Below are positions 8,334 through 16,691 of a DNA stretch of 64,000 nt, piece after piece. Made by a program: the position numbers and the translations under genes. Location of the stretch: the NCBI RefSeq assembly GCF_042429235.1, contig NZ_JBHMBA010000009.1, one strand, 5' to 3'. Under the pieces are notes generated by a model. That model made no database searches. It was not told where the DNA came from and was given only the letters and a program-made list of their open reading frames with translations. Positions within the stretch are counted from its first letter, which is position 1. Each line of letters opens with the position of its first letter. Source of the stretch: Arthrobacter_B citreus (GTDB lineage: Bacteria > Actinomycetota > Actinomycetes > Actinomycetales > Micrococcaceae).

Positions 8334-8383
8334 GATAAGCACACTTACTACCATCCCGTAAAGAGGTAGTAAGTACACTTATC
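8334..8383. repeat. Long inverted repeat in a divergent promoter region
   Basis: The arms at 8334-8352 and 8365-8383 (19 bases each, 16 matching, 12-base spacer) begin GATAAG and end CTTACTACC / GGTAGTAAG. The repeat is AT-rich in an otherwise GC-rich context and lies between the start of the envelope-stress operon (8260) and the divergent membrane-protein gene (8539). It could be an operator bound by a dimer pair or an RNA hairpin. The protein partner is unknown. Confidence 0.6.
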
Positions 8384-8538
8384 AACAGACTTTCCGGGCT
8401 GCCGGCAGGTGATCGCAGGGTGGCCCCTTTCTCACCTCCACGCCCTTGTGCAGGTTCAGGCCTGCGTGGTTTGCTGGCGACCACGATTCCCCGCCCGTCA
8501 GGAGAACCGATTCCCATTCGAAGTCAGAGGAGATTCCA

Positions 8539-9078
8539 GTGGCAGGAAACCTGCTTGCCCGATCCGTGCATGACCTCACTGCGGCAGCATGGTTCGGAGG
8601 TTCATTGATGGGCGCCATAGGCCTGAACGGCGCGGCCGCCGAGGCCAAGGACCCGGCGGAGCGTACGCGCCTTTCCAGCCTGGGATGGAAGAAATGGGCC
8701 CCGGTCCAGTCGGCCGCGATCCTCTCCCATTTCGTAGCCGGCCTGGCGCTCATCGGCGACAACAAGGGCCGGGTGGCAAAGCAGGAGGGCGTTGGATCCT
8801 CAACCGTCTACAAAACCGGTGTCACCGTGGTGGGCGCACTGGTGACTCTCTATGCAGGCATAGTGGGGCGAAAGGTGGAGAAGTACTCCGAGGAGGGGGC
8901 CGTTGGCGCCACGGAACCGCATCCGGCCGCGTCCAAGGAGCTGAAATCGGCGCAGCGCCAGCTGAAGCTTCTGCAGTGGTCCATCCCGGTATTTTCAGGC
9001 GCCGTAATCGTCATGGGCGCGCAGCAGGGTGAGATGCAGCGGGCCACCAATGTCCTCCAGGGCCTCCTGCGCTCCTAG
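8539..9078 (+). CDS. Four-helix membrane protein of unknown function
   Basis: A 179-residue protein whose family I do not recognise. Four hydrophobic stretches are visible (about residues 10-30, 58-75, 92-112, 150-170), starting with VHDLTAAAWFGGSLMGAIGL. The cytoplasmic loops contain WKKWAPVQSAAI and a Glu/Lys-rich segment (GRKVEKYSEEGAVG). GTG at 8539 is chosen because GAGGAG lies seven bases upstream. It is divergent from the DUF3618/holin-X operon and shares that 278-base promoter region with its inverted repeat, so co-regulation is plausible but unproven. Confidence 0.75.
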   Translation: MAGNLLARSVHDLTAAAWFGGSLMGAIGLNGAAAEAKDPAERTRLSSLGWKKWAPVQSAAILSHFVAGLALIGDNKGRVAKQEGVGSSTVYKTGVTVVGALVTLYAGIVGRKVEKYSEEGAVGATEPHPAASKELKSAQRQLKLLQWSIPVFSGAVIVMGAQQGEMQRATNVLQGLLRS

Positions 9079-9209
9079 GCCAGCAGCGCTTCCCGGCCGG
9101 TTTCCCCCCATCCCGGCCGGGGCGCCCCTCCCCCAGTGCGCCCGTCATTTTCGAGTTTGACCGCGTCGAAAGCTATACATCCTTCGGCGGCCATGGTTAT
9201 CTTCAGACG

Positions 9210-10679
9210 ATGGGTGCCGAAGTGAACAGCAAAACGTACAGCCGCGAGCAGCGCACGCGTTACCGCCAGCGGCTGCTGGAAAACCTGGACCGCTTTGCCG
9301 GTTATCTTTCCACCGCCAAATTTGCCGACACCTGCAGCATCGGCCTCGAACTTGAGCTGAATCTGACGACCCAGGACTTCGCTCCCGCTCTGAGGAACGC
9401 CGCCGTCCTGGAGGAGATCGCGGATCCCGCCTTCCAGACCGAGATCGGTGCCTTCAACATCGAGATGAACCATCCCGCTCTTTCCATCAAGGGCTCCGGG
9501 CTCAGGGACCTCGAAGACTCTCTCCGGCACCAGCTGAACCGTGCCGACACACGGGCAGCCGATGTTAAAACCGAGATCCTCATGGTCGGGATCCTGCCGA
9601 CACTTCAGCCGGCGGTGCTGGAGGACAAGGAATGGCTCAGCGCGGGCAAGCGCTACGCCGCACTGAACACGTCCGTTTTGCAGGCACGCGGCGAAGACGT
9701 GCTGGTGGACCTGCCGGGCGCTGAACCATTGTCCTTCTACGCCAAGAACATAGCTCCGGAGGCGGCGTGCACCTCGGTGCAGCTTCACCTTGAGGTTAGC
9801 CCGGAGGACTTTGCGCCGGCATGGAACGCCGCCCAGATCATCGCCGCCCCACAGGTTGCCCTGGCGGCCAACTCCCCGGTTTTCCTGGAGCACATCCTTT
9901 GGCATGAGACCCGCATCGAACTCTTCAAGCAGGCCATCGACACCCGCCCTCCCGAGATGAGGAATCAGGGTGTGCGGCCGCGGGTATGGTTCGGGGAACG
10001 GTGGATCACCTCAATTTTTGACTTGTTCGAGGAGAATGTCCGCTACTTCCCTGCGCTTCTGCCCGAGTTGTCGCGCAGCAGCGGAGGATCCACGGGAGCC
10101 GGGGCTCCCCTGCTCCCGGAGCTGCGCCTGCACAACGGAACGGTCTACCGATGGAACCGCCCCATCTATGATCCCGGGGAGCACACCCCAAACCTGCGTC
10201 TGGAGAACCGGATCCTTCCGGCGGGCCCCACCGTGCTTGACGTTGTTTCCAACGCAGCCTTCTTTTACGGACTTGTCCACCATCTGCGCACCGCCGACCG
10301 CCCCCTCTGGAGCCGCCTGGCCTTCAAGAGTGCGGCTGATAATTTCCTCGCCTGCGCCCGTTCAGGCTTGGAAGCGACCGTCTACTGGCCCGGCATTGGG
10401 GAGACTCCTGTGGCGGAACTGATTATCCGCCACCTGATTCCACAAGCCGCGGAGGGGCTCCGCGAGCTTGGCGTGGACGACCATCTCATTGGGCGGTACT
10501 TGGATGTGATCCGGGAACGAGCCCGCACGGAGCAGAACGGCGCCTCCTGGCAAATTGCCTATCTGCGCCGGCTTGAGAGCCAGGGCATGGAACGCAGGCC
10601 CGCTCTCGCGGAAATGACGCGGCGGTACTGGGAAAACATGCACACGAACGCCCCCGTGCATGAGTGGCCGGTCGACTGA
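9210..10679 (+). CDS. GCS2-family carboxylate-amine / glutamate-cysteine ligase-like protein
   Basis: A 489-residue protein of the glutamate-cysteine ligase superfamily. SIGLELELNLTTQDF (acidic metal/ATP-binding strand), EIGAFNIEMNHPAL, TSVQLHLEVSPEDFAPAWNAAQ and LRLENRILPAGPTVLDVVSNAAFF match the conserved core. Actinobacteria generally use mycothiol rather than glutathione, so the true product may not be gamma-glutamylcysteine. A TATACAT about 30 bases upstream could serve as a -10 box. The next gene is an Hsp20, so a stress role is possible but inferred only from position. Confidence 0.82.
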   Translation: MGAEVNSKTYSREQRTRYRQRLLENLDRFAGYLSTAKFADTCSIGLELELNLTTQDFAPALRNAAVLEEIADPAFQTEIGAFNIEMNHPALSIKGSGLRDLEDSLRHQLNRADTRAADVKTEILMVGILPTLQPAVLEDKEWLSAGKRYAALNTSVLQARGEDVLVDLPGAEPLSFYAKNIAPEAACTSVQLHLEVSPEDFAPAWNAAQIIAAPQVALAANSPVFLEHILWHETRIELFKQAIDTRPPEMRNQGVRPRVWFGERWITSIFDLFEENVRYFPALLPELSRSSGGSTGAGAPLLPELRLHNGTVYRWNRPIYDPGEHTPNLRLENRILPAGPTVLDVVSNAAFFYGLVHHLRTADRPLWSRLAFKSAADNFLACARSGLEATVYWPGIGETPVAELIIRHLIPQAAEGLRELGVDDHLIGRYLDVIRERARTEQNGASWQIAYLRRLESQGMERRPALAEMTRRYWENMHTNAPVHEWPVD

Positions 10680-10732
10680 TCCGCGCCCGCGAAAAAATCT
10701 TGCCTGTTTGGGCGTCAAAACCACTTCCGGTT

Positions 10733-10759
10733 CTGGCACTCGCATATGTCGAGTGCTAA
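10733..10759. promoter_or_regulatory. CIRCE-like operator (HrcA site) upstream of hsp20
   Basis: CTGGCACTC, nine bases, GAGTGCTAA. The CIRCE consensus is TTAGCACTC-N9-GAGTGCTAA; the right arm is perfect and the left arm has two mismatches. HrcA represses groES/groEL and some small heat-shock genes from this element. It sits about 105 bases before the Hsp20 start. Confidence 0.75.
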
Positions 10760-10771
10760 TCTAATTTCATT

Positions 10772-10792
10772 CTTGAGCCGATGTGACTCAAG
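10772..10792. promoter_or_regulatory. HAIR operator (HspR site) upstream of hsp20
   Basis: CTTGAGC, seven bases (CGATGTG), ACTCAAG. The HAIR consensus for the HspR repressor is CTTGAGT-N7-ACTCAAG, so one base differs. HspR controls dnaK and small heat-shock genes in Streptomyces and mycobacteria. It lies 12 bases after the CIRCE-like site, which points to double repression of the same promoter. Confidence 0.85.
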
Positions 10793-10863
10793 TTATCGAC
10801 CCTTCTGAAGTTCCGAATATCGATTCGCCTGCCGAGCAGGTGGGCGTTAGGAGTTGATGACAG

Positions 10864-11463
10864 ATGGCCATGAAGTTTGATCCATTCCGCGAGCTCGACC
10901 GTATGGCAGGAGCCCTGCTGGACCCGCGGCAGCGGCTGCGGTTGATGCCGATTGATCTGTACCGCGAGGGCGACCATTACATCCTGAATGCCGATTTGCC
11001 CGGCATCGATCCCGGTTCAGTCGACGTGGATGTGGACGGCCAGTTGCTGACCATCCGTGCAGAACGCACGATCCAAGCCGGCGACACCGTTACCTGGCTG
11101 ACCCGGGAACGTGAGTCCGGTTCCTTCCTGCGCCAGCTGAACCTCGGCCAGGGAATCAATATTGAGGGCATCTCCGCGAAGTACGAGAACGGAGTCCTCA
11201 GCGTTCTGATTCCCGTCAGCGAACGGGCGAAGCCGCGCAAGATCGAGGTGTCTTCCTCCTACAAGGATTCAAACACCATCAGCGGTGAGTCCAGTTCGGA
11301 ATCGGTCACCTCGTCGGCTAGTGGCTCAGGATCCTCCGGCTCAATGTCGGGTTCGGGCTCTGGCTCCGGGTCTGATTCCTGGTCCTCCGGCTCCGGGTCG
11401 TCAGGGTCGGGGTCCGGGTCTTCCGGAGCGGGCTCTTCGGGTGACCAGGGCTCCGGCATCTAG
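10864..11463 (+). CDS. Hsp20/alpha-crystallin-family small heat-shock protein with Ser/Gly-rich tail
   Basis: A 199-residue ATP-independent holdase. The alpha-crystallin domain spans about residues 28-130 (DLYREGDHYILNADLPGI, LTIRAERT, YENGVLSVLIPVSE, the last holding the I-x-I/V-like element). Residues 138-199 are an unusual low-complexity tail made almost only of Ser, Gly and a few Asp/Ala. Typical members are 140-150 residues without such a tail. GGAG lies ten bases before the ATG. HspR and HrcA-type operators lie upstream, so heat induction is expected. Confidence 0.93.
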   Translation: MAMKFDPFRELDRMAGALLDPRQRLRLMPIDLYREGDHYILNADLPGIDPGSVDVDVDGQLLTIRAERTIQAGDTVTWLTRERESGSFLRQLNLGQGINIEGISAKYENGVLSVLIPVSERAKPRKIEVSSSYKDSNTISGESSSESVTSSASGSGSSGSMSGSGSGSGSDSWSSGSGSSGSGSGSSGAGSSGDQGSGI

Positions 11464-11480
11464 GAACCCACTTAACCAGC

Positions 11481-11513
11481 GGCGGCGCCCCACCCGAAAG
11501 GTGAGGCGCCGCC
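11481..11513. terminator. Shared terminator between hsp20 and idh
   Basis: GGCGGCGCC pairs perfectly with GGCGCCGCC, with an inner CACC/GGTG pair and a CGAA-type loop. It lies between two convergent genes and probably stops both transcripts. Confidence 0.75.
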
Positions 11514-11537
11514 GTCGTGCGCTGAAGCGTCCGGACT

Positions 11538-12758
11538 TTAGCCCAGGCGGGTCTTCAGGTTGGCGTCAAGCTCAGCGAGGAATTCCTCGGTGGTCAGGTA
11601 CGGCTGGTCCGGTCCGACCAACAGTGCCAGGTCCTTGGTCATCTTGCCGGATTCGACCGTCTTGATGACAACGTCTTCAAGGGTCTGGGCGAAGTTGGTG
11701 ACCTCGGGGGTGTTGTCCAGCTTGCCGCGGTGCATCAGGCCGCGGGTCCACGCGAAGATCGAAGCGATCGGGTTCGTGGAGGTGGGCTTGCCCTGCTGGT
11801 GCTGGCGGTAGTGGCGCGTGACCGTACCGTGAGCTGCTTCGGCCTCGACGGTCTGGCCGTCCGGGGTCATCAGCACGGAGGTCATCAGGCCCAGCGAGCC
11901 GAAGCCCTGTGCCACGGTGTCGGACTGGACGTCGCCGTCGTAGTTCTTGCAGGCCCAGACGTAGCCGCCTTCCCACTTCATCGCGGAGGCAACCATGTCA
12001 TCGATCAGGCGGTGCTCGTAGGTGAGGCCGGCTGCTTCGAACTGGTCCTTGAACTCGGCGTCGAAGACTTCCTGGAACAGGTCCTTGAACTGGCCGTCAT
12101 AGGCCTTCAGGATCGTGTTCTTGGTGGAGAGGTACACCGGGTAGTTCCGCTGCAGGCCGTAGGCGAAGGACGCCCGGGCGAAGTCGCGGATCGAGTCGTT
12201 GAAGTTGTACATGCCCATGGCCACGCCGCCGTCGTCACCGTAGGTGACAACCTGGGTCTTGATTTCTTCCCCGCCGTCCTTGGGGGTGTACGTCAGCGTC
12301 AGGGTGCCGGCGCCCGGAACCTTGAAGTTGGTGGCCTTGTACTGGTCGCCGTGTGCGTGGCGGCCAATGATGATCGGCTTGTTCCAGCCCGGGACCAGGC
12401 GCGGGATGTTGGAAATGATGATCGGTTCACGGAAAACGACGCCGCCGAGGATGTTGCGGATGGTTCCGTTCGGGGAAACCCACATCTTCTTCAGGCCGAA
12501 TTCTTCGACACGTGCCTCGTCCGGAGTGATGGTTGCGCACTTAACGCCCACGCCGTGTTCCTTGATGGCGTTGGCAGCGTCGATGGTGACCTGGTCGTCA
12601 GTGGCATCACGGTTCTGGATGGAGAGGTCGTAGTACTTCAGGTCTACGTCCAGGTACGGGTTGATCAGACGGTCCTTGATGAACTGCCAGATGATGCGGG
12701 TCATCTCGTCGCCGTCGAGTTCTACAACAGAACCCACAACCTTGATTTTCTCAGCCAC
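11538..12758 (-). CDS. icd: NADP-dependent isocitrate dehydrogenase
   Basis: A 406-residue TCA-cycle enzyme of the eukaryote-like homodimeric type. Motifs include VELDGDEMTRIIW, VSPNGTIRNILGGVVFREPII (substrate-binding Ser/Asn/Arg), GRHAHGDQYKATNF, and LMTSVLMTPDGQTVEAEAAHGTVTRHYR (NADP-binding loop). GTG at 12758 is chosen because AAGGAG lies just upstream and the length then matches the family; the same frame stays open to 12842 without similarity. It is a stand-alone gene, separated from purH by a strong hairpin. Confidence 0.97.
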   Translation of the reverse strand: MAEKIKVVGSVVELDGDEMTRIIWQFIKDRLINPYLDVDLKYYDLSIQNRDATDDQVTIDAANAIKEHGVGVKCATITPDEARVEEFGLKKMWVSPNGTIRNILGGVVFREPIIISNIPRLVPGWNKPIIIGRHAHGDQYKATNFKVPGAGTLTLTYTPKDGGEEIKTQVVTYGDDGGVAMGMYNFNDSIRDFARASFAYGLQRNYPVYLSTKNTILKAYDGQFKDLFQEVFDAEFKDQFEAAGLTYEHRLIDDMVASAMKWEGGYVWACKNYDGDVQSDTVAQGFGSLGLMTSVLMTPDGQTVEAEAAHGTVTRHYRQHQQGKPTSTNPIASIFAWTRGLMHRGKLDNTPEVTNFAQTLEDVVIKTVESGKMTKDLALLVGPDQPYLTTEEFLAELDANLKTRLG

Positions 12759-12873
12759 ACGATCTCCTTGTGTGTTGGTGGGCACCGGAGCATGACTTGT
12801 GGCATGACGGAGCCCGTCTTTTTGGTCTGTATTTGTGTCCAACTATGCCACAGCCCACTCGGGCCGCCCTAAA

Positions 12874-12908
12874 CCCCGGGACCGCAGATTACTCGTGCGG
12901 TCCCGGGG
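12874..12908 (-). terminator. Terminator downstream of purH
   Basis: CCCCGGGACCGCA pairs with TGCGGTCCCGGGG around a 9-base loop. It lies directly after the purH stop codon and before the idh promoter. Confidence 0.75.
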
Positions 12909-12932
12909 CGTAACGGCGGACGGGCGGCGTTC

Positions 12933-14546
12933 CTAGTGGAAGAAGTGCCGGGCGCCGGTGAAGTACATGGTCACGCCCGCGGCGTTGGCCGCTTCAATGA
13001 CTTCGTTGTCACGGATGGATCCGCCGGGCTGGACGACGGCACGGATGCCGGCGTCAAGAAGGATCTGCAGTCCGTCAGCGAACGGGAAGAACGCATCAGA
13101 TGCAGCGACGGAACCGCGTGCACGTTCGTCGTCCGGCCCGCCAAGGGTGTTGGCGCGCTCGACGGCGAGGCGGCAGGAATCCACCCGGTTGACCTGGCCC
13201 ATGCCCACGCCGACGGATGCACCGTTGTGCGCCAGCAGAATGGCGTTGGACTTGGCGGCACGCACTGCGGTCCAGGCAAAAGCCAGATCAGCAAGGGTTG
13301 CTTCATCCGCGGCGGCGCCGGACACGAGGGTCCAGTTCTCGGGGCTGTCACCCTCCGCCTGCATCTTGTCCGTCTTTTGGATCAGCATGCCCCCGGAGAC
13401 CTGCCGGAATTCGGCCACGTTGCGGCCGTACCCGTCAGGCAGGGTCAGCAGGCGGATGTTCTTCTTTGCGGAGAGGATTTCCACTGCTTCCGGCTCGAAG
13501 TCCGGGGCGATGACAACCTCGGTGAAGATGTCCTTCACTGTGGCGGCCATGCCGGCAGTGACGGTCCGGTTTGCTGCGATGACACCGCCAAAAGCGGATA
13601 CCGGGTCGCAGGCGTGCGCCTTTGCGTGAGCATCCGCGATGGGGTCGGCCGCGTCCGGAGAAGCAACTGCGACACCGCAGGGATTTGCGTGCTTGACGAC
13701 GGCGACCGCCGGCTCGTCAAAGTCGAAGGCTGCGCGCAGTGCGGCGTCGGCGTCCACGTAGTTGTTGTAGGACATCGCCTTTCCGTGCAGCTGGTCAGCC
13801 TGGGCGACGCCGGGCAGGGCGCTCTTATCCACGTACAGAGCAGCGTCCTGGTGCGGGTTTTCCCCGTAACGCAGCACTTCCGAACGTTCCAGGGCCAGGC
13901 CGGTGTAGGCGGGCCAGGTGGCGCCTTCGGCGGTGCCGTCACCAAACTGTTCCGCGGTCCACGCAGCTACGGCAGTGTCATAAGCAGCGGTGGAGGCGAA
14001 GGCTTCGGCGGCCAGCCGGCGTCGCTGGTTCAGGTCAAAACCGCCCTCAGCGGCTGCCGCAACAACGTCCGAGTACTTATCGGGGTCCACCACGACGGCA
14101 ACGGAAGGGTGGTTCTTTGCAGCGGCGCGGACCATGGACGGTCCGCCAATGTCGATCTGCTCGACAACCTCGTCCTGGCTTGCTCCGGACTTCACGGTCT
14201 CCACGAACGGGTAGAGGTTCACGACCACCAGGTCAAAAGGCTCTATTTCCATGTCTTCCAGCTGGGCGACATGGTCTTCGCGGCGGCGGTCAGCCAGGAT
14301 CCCGGCATGGATTCGGGGGTGCAGTGTCTTGACCCGGCCGTCGAGGCATTCCGCAAATCCGGTGACGTCAGCAACTTCAGTGACTTCAACCCCTGCCGCG
14401 GCGATCTGCTTCGCGGTGGAACCCGTGGAAACGATGCTCACTCCGGCGGCGGCGAGACCCTGAGCGAGTTCGGTCAGCCCCGTCTTGTCGTAGACCGAGA
14501 TCAGGGCCCGGCGGATAGGAATACGGTTCAGCGGCTGTGAGCTCAC
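12933..14546 (-). CDS. purH: Bifunctional AICAR transformylase / IMP cyclohydrolase
   Basis: A 537-residue enzyme for the last two steps of IMP synthesis, using 10-formyl-THF. The N-terminal IMP cyclohydrolase (MGS-like fold) begins IPIRRALISVYDKTGLTELA and includes VKTLHPRIHAGILADR. The C-terminal AICAR transformylase contains RYGENPHQDAALY, VVKHANPCGVAVA (catalytic Lys-His) and SDAFFPFADGLQILLDAG. The GTG start follows TTGGAGA. Its usual partner purN lies 3.5 kb away, separated by an HNH nuclease gene and an MFS gene; the stop of the HNH gene is only 44 bases from the purH start. Confidence 0.98.
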   Translation of the reverse strand: MSSQPLNRIPIRRALISVYDKTGLTELAQGLAAAGVSIVSTGSTAKQIAAAGVEVTEVADVTGFAECLDGRVKTLHPRIHAGILADRRREDHVAQLEDMEIEPFDLVVVNLYPFVETVKSGASQDEVVEQIDIGGPSMVRAAAKNHPSVAVVVDPDKYSDVVAAAAEGGFDLNQRRRLAAEAFASTAAYDTAVAAWTAEQFGDGTAEGATWPAYTGLALERSEVLRYGENPHQDAALYVDKSALPGVAQADQLHGKAMSYNNYVDADAALRAAFDFDEPAVAVVKHANPCGVAVASPDAADPIADAHAKAHACDPVSAFGGVIAANRTVTAGMAATVKDIFTEVVIAPDFEPEAVEILSAKKNIRLLTLPDGYGRNVAEFRQVSGGMLIQKTDKMQAEGDSPENWTLVSGAAADEATLADLAFAWTAVRAAKSNAILLAHNGASVGVGMGQVNRVDSCRLAVERANTLGGPDDERARGSVAASDAFFPFADGLQILLDAGIRAVVQPGGSIRDNEVIEAANAAGVTMYFTGARHFFH

Positions 14547-14590
14547 TCAAATTCTCCAAAAGTGGGGGGTGTCGGTGGCACCAGTTTAGG

Positions 14591-16417
14591 TCACACGACC
14601 TTGCGGGACGGAGTGTGAAGCGCGGGTGGATGCTGCTGCCGGATTCTCCCTCTGCCTCCCGGTGCAGCCGCGGCCTCTGCTGCCGTTGCCGGCAGGGGCG
14701 GCGCTGAGGACAGATATCGGTGACCGGTGGGAGTCGAGGTGACCACCAAGTGCCGGCTTGAGCCGGTAAACCGACCGCGGTCAGCGGCAAGTTCGACCGG
14801 GCGTGCCTCCCAGCCGGGTGCTTCCTTGGCTTGGTTGCAGGCCTGGCACAGGCCCTGGATGTTCTCGGCGTTGGTGGTGCCGCCGGCGTGGACGGGTTTG
14901 ATGTGGTCGTAGTGCCGGATCGGTGCCCCGCACCAGGGTGTGCGGCAGACCTGGTCCCTGGCTGCGATCAGCCGGGCCAAACCGTGCGGCACCAACCGCG
15001 CCCTGGAATCCATGGCGGTGAGCTGCCCACTGGTTGGGGACGTGTAGAGGCGGCGGAGCCAGACTTCGGTGTGCGGGTCCGGGCGCGGGGGTGGTGTTCC
15101 CCAGCTGCTCCAACCAGTTCTGCCGTTCCGGGCGCCACTGCTTTTAGCGGCATCTTTAGTCTCGGCCTCAGCCTGGTCCGGCTGGGATCCGCGAATCAGG
15201 TCCCTGGCCCACTGCGCCGCAACCATTCCATAACCGGCCAGCACCGCCGGCTCCGCCCCGTCGGGAACAAACGGGGCCTCCTGCCCGGCGGCGGCCGATT
15301 CCGCAGAAACCAGAGGCTCTGGTTGTGTAGCGGGTGTGAGGCCAGACGCGGTTCCGGGAATGACACCGGCCCCGGCCCGGTGGGTGTTCCGGTTCCCGCT
15401 CCAGCCGCTCCCCGCTGTCGGAACCAGAACAGCATCAGTGTCGTCCGAAGCGCCGTCCGGAGCGTCGTGCGGACCGGGGCCAGCTGCGGGACGGGTGTTT
15501 GTTGGGTCTGCGGGCAGGATTCCGTGCAGCAGGGCCTGGTCGGTCATGATCAGCTGCACCTCGATCCGGGCATCCTCAGCCCTGGCCTGTCCGGTGGCCC
15601 GTTCCACGAACGTGTCGGCCATGATCTGGCCCTTCGTGCGCGGATCCCCGGCCGCCCGCAACCGGTCCGCTTCCCGGGTCAGCGCCGCATACACTCCCAC
15701 CCCCTGGGCCACCGGCAGCAGCGCGGTCAGATACGTCATGGTGTCCGGTGCCGGACGGCAGGACACAAACCGCTCCGCAACAGCATGCGCGGCACGGTTG
15801 ACCACCGCGTGCGGATCCAGGCCGTAGGACAGGGACTTGATCCTGGCGATCAGCTTCCGGTCTCCGAGCTGCTCGAGCTCGGCCAGGTTCCCGGCGACCT
15901 GCCGGTCCACTTCCTGCCGGTCCGCCAGGGACAGGCACGCGGCCTCCCGAACCAACAAGGTAGCCCGCCACTCACTGATCACCCCGGCCGAGAGCGCGGT
16001 CAGGGTGTGAGGCATTTCCGTGGTCAGGATCCGGGCCAAGCCCAGCAGTTTGCCTCCGTGATGCGGGGACTCCCGGCGGGCCAAAGCGATCTCGGCGGCC
16101 ACACCCTTGCCCAGCTGCCCGGCTTTCAGTCCCGCGGCGGCCTGGGCACGGCGGGTGGATGTGTCAAAGGCCGCAGCGGCGCGGGCCTGGGCGGCAGCAA
16201 TAGCCCCTTTGAGGTCTTCGAGGGCACGGATTTCCTCGATCAACCGGACGCGTTCCGCAGCCTCCAACTCCACGAGCATCCCGGCACCCGGAGCGACACT
16301 TGGGACGGGACCCGGGACTGCGCCCGTGCCGTCAACCGGCACGGCGCCCGGGACGGCACCCGGCACGGCAACCGGGCCGGCCGTTCCGCCGTCGTCGCTT
16401 CCTGTGGAGTAGTACAT
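14591..16417 (-). CDS. DUF222 / HNH endonuclease domain protein (13E12-type family)
   Basis: A 608-residue protein of a family found in many copies in Actinobacteria. After a Pro/Val/Gly-rich N-terminus (imperfect GAVPG repeats) comes the DUF222 domain (about residues 50-400). The C-terminal HNH nuclease has CRTPWCGAPIRHYDHIKP, NIQGLCQACNQAKE, with C..C/C..C zinc knuckles and the D-H-I motif intact. The middle has a low-complexity linker. The role (homing, defence or repair) is not settled. It sits between purN and purH on their strand and breaks the expected purN-purH pair, with high GC and no terminal repeats visible. Confidence 0.9.
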   Translation of the reverse strand: MYYSTGSDDGGTAGPVAVPGAVPGAVPVDGTGAVPGPVPSVAPGAGMLVELEAAERVRLIEEIRALEDLKGAIAAAQARAAAAFDTSTRRAQAAAGLKAGQLGKGVAAEIALARRESPHHGGKLLGLARILTTEMPHTLTALSAGVISEWRATLLVREAACLSLADRQEVDRQVAGNLAELEQLGDRKLIARIKSLSYGLDPHAVVNRAAHAVAERFVSCRPAPDTMTYLTALLPVAQGVGVYAALTREADRLRAAGDPRTKGQIMADTFVERATGQARAEDARIEVQLIMTDQALLHGILPADPTNTRPAAGPGPHDAPDGASDDTDAVLVPTAGSGWSGNRNTHRAGAGVIPGTASGLTPATQPEPLVSAESAAAGQEAPFVPDGAEPAVLAGYGMVAAQWARDLIRGSQPDQAEAETKDAAKSSGARNGRTGWSSWGTPPPRPDPHTEVWLRRLYTSPTSGQLTAMDSRARLVPHGLARLIAARDQVCRTPWCGAPIRHYDHIKPVHAGGTTNAENIQGLCQACNQAKEAPGWEARPVELAADRGRFTGSSRHLVVTSTPTGHRYLSSAPPLPATAAEAAAAPGGRGRIRQQHPPALHTPSRKVV

Positions 16418-16691
16418 GTCTTCTATTTTAGTGATCCAGGCCCTATTTTCCGGGAGTTATGCATACTGGTCTCATACTCGAAAACTCCACAGCAGTTACC
16501 CGAGACCCGCTTCCAGGGAATGTCTTCCATCCCCACGACGGTCCGTATGCGCGGCCTCCCATTCAATCCTCTTTTTGCTGTCCGATACGGTGCTTTGCCG
16601 TATCGTCCGGCCGGCGTTGTACAGTTTCCTCGGACCAGCCAAGAGGGCCGGCCCTCCCCGCCCGCCAGCCTCACGGAAGGCCACCCCACTC

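Noticed and set aside
8446..8538. Upstream extension of the four-helix membrane protein to 8446
   Set aside because: The extra 31 residues have no similarity and GAGGAG supports the GTG at 8539.
12936..14540. 534-codon plus-strand frame across purH
   Set aside because: Antisense to an intact purH; no family resemblance.
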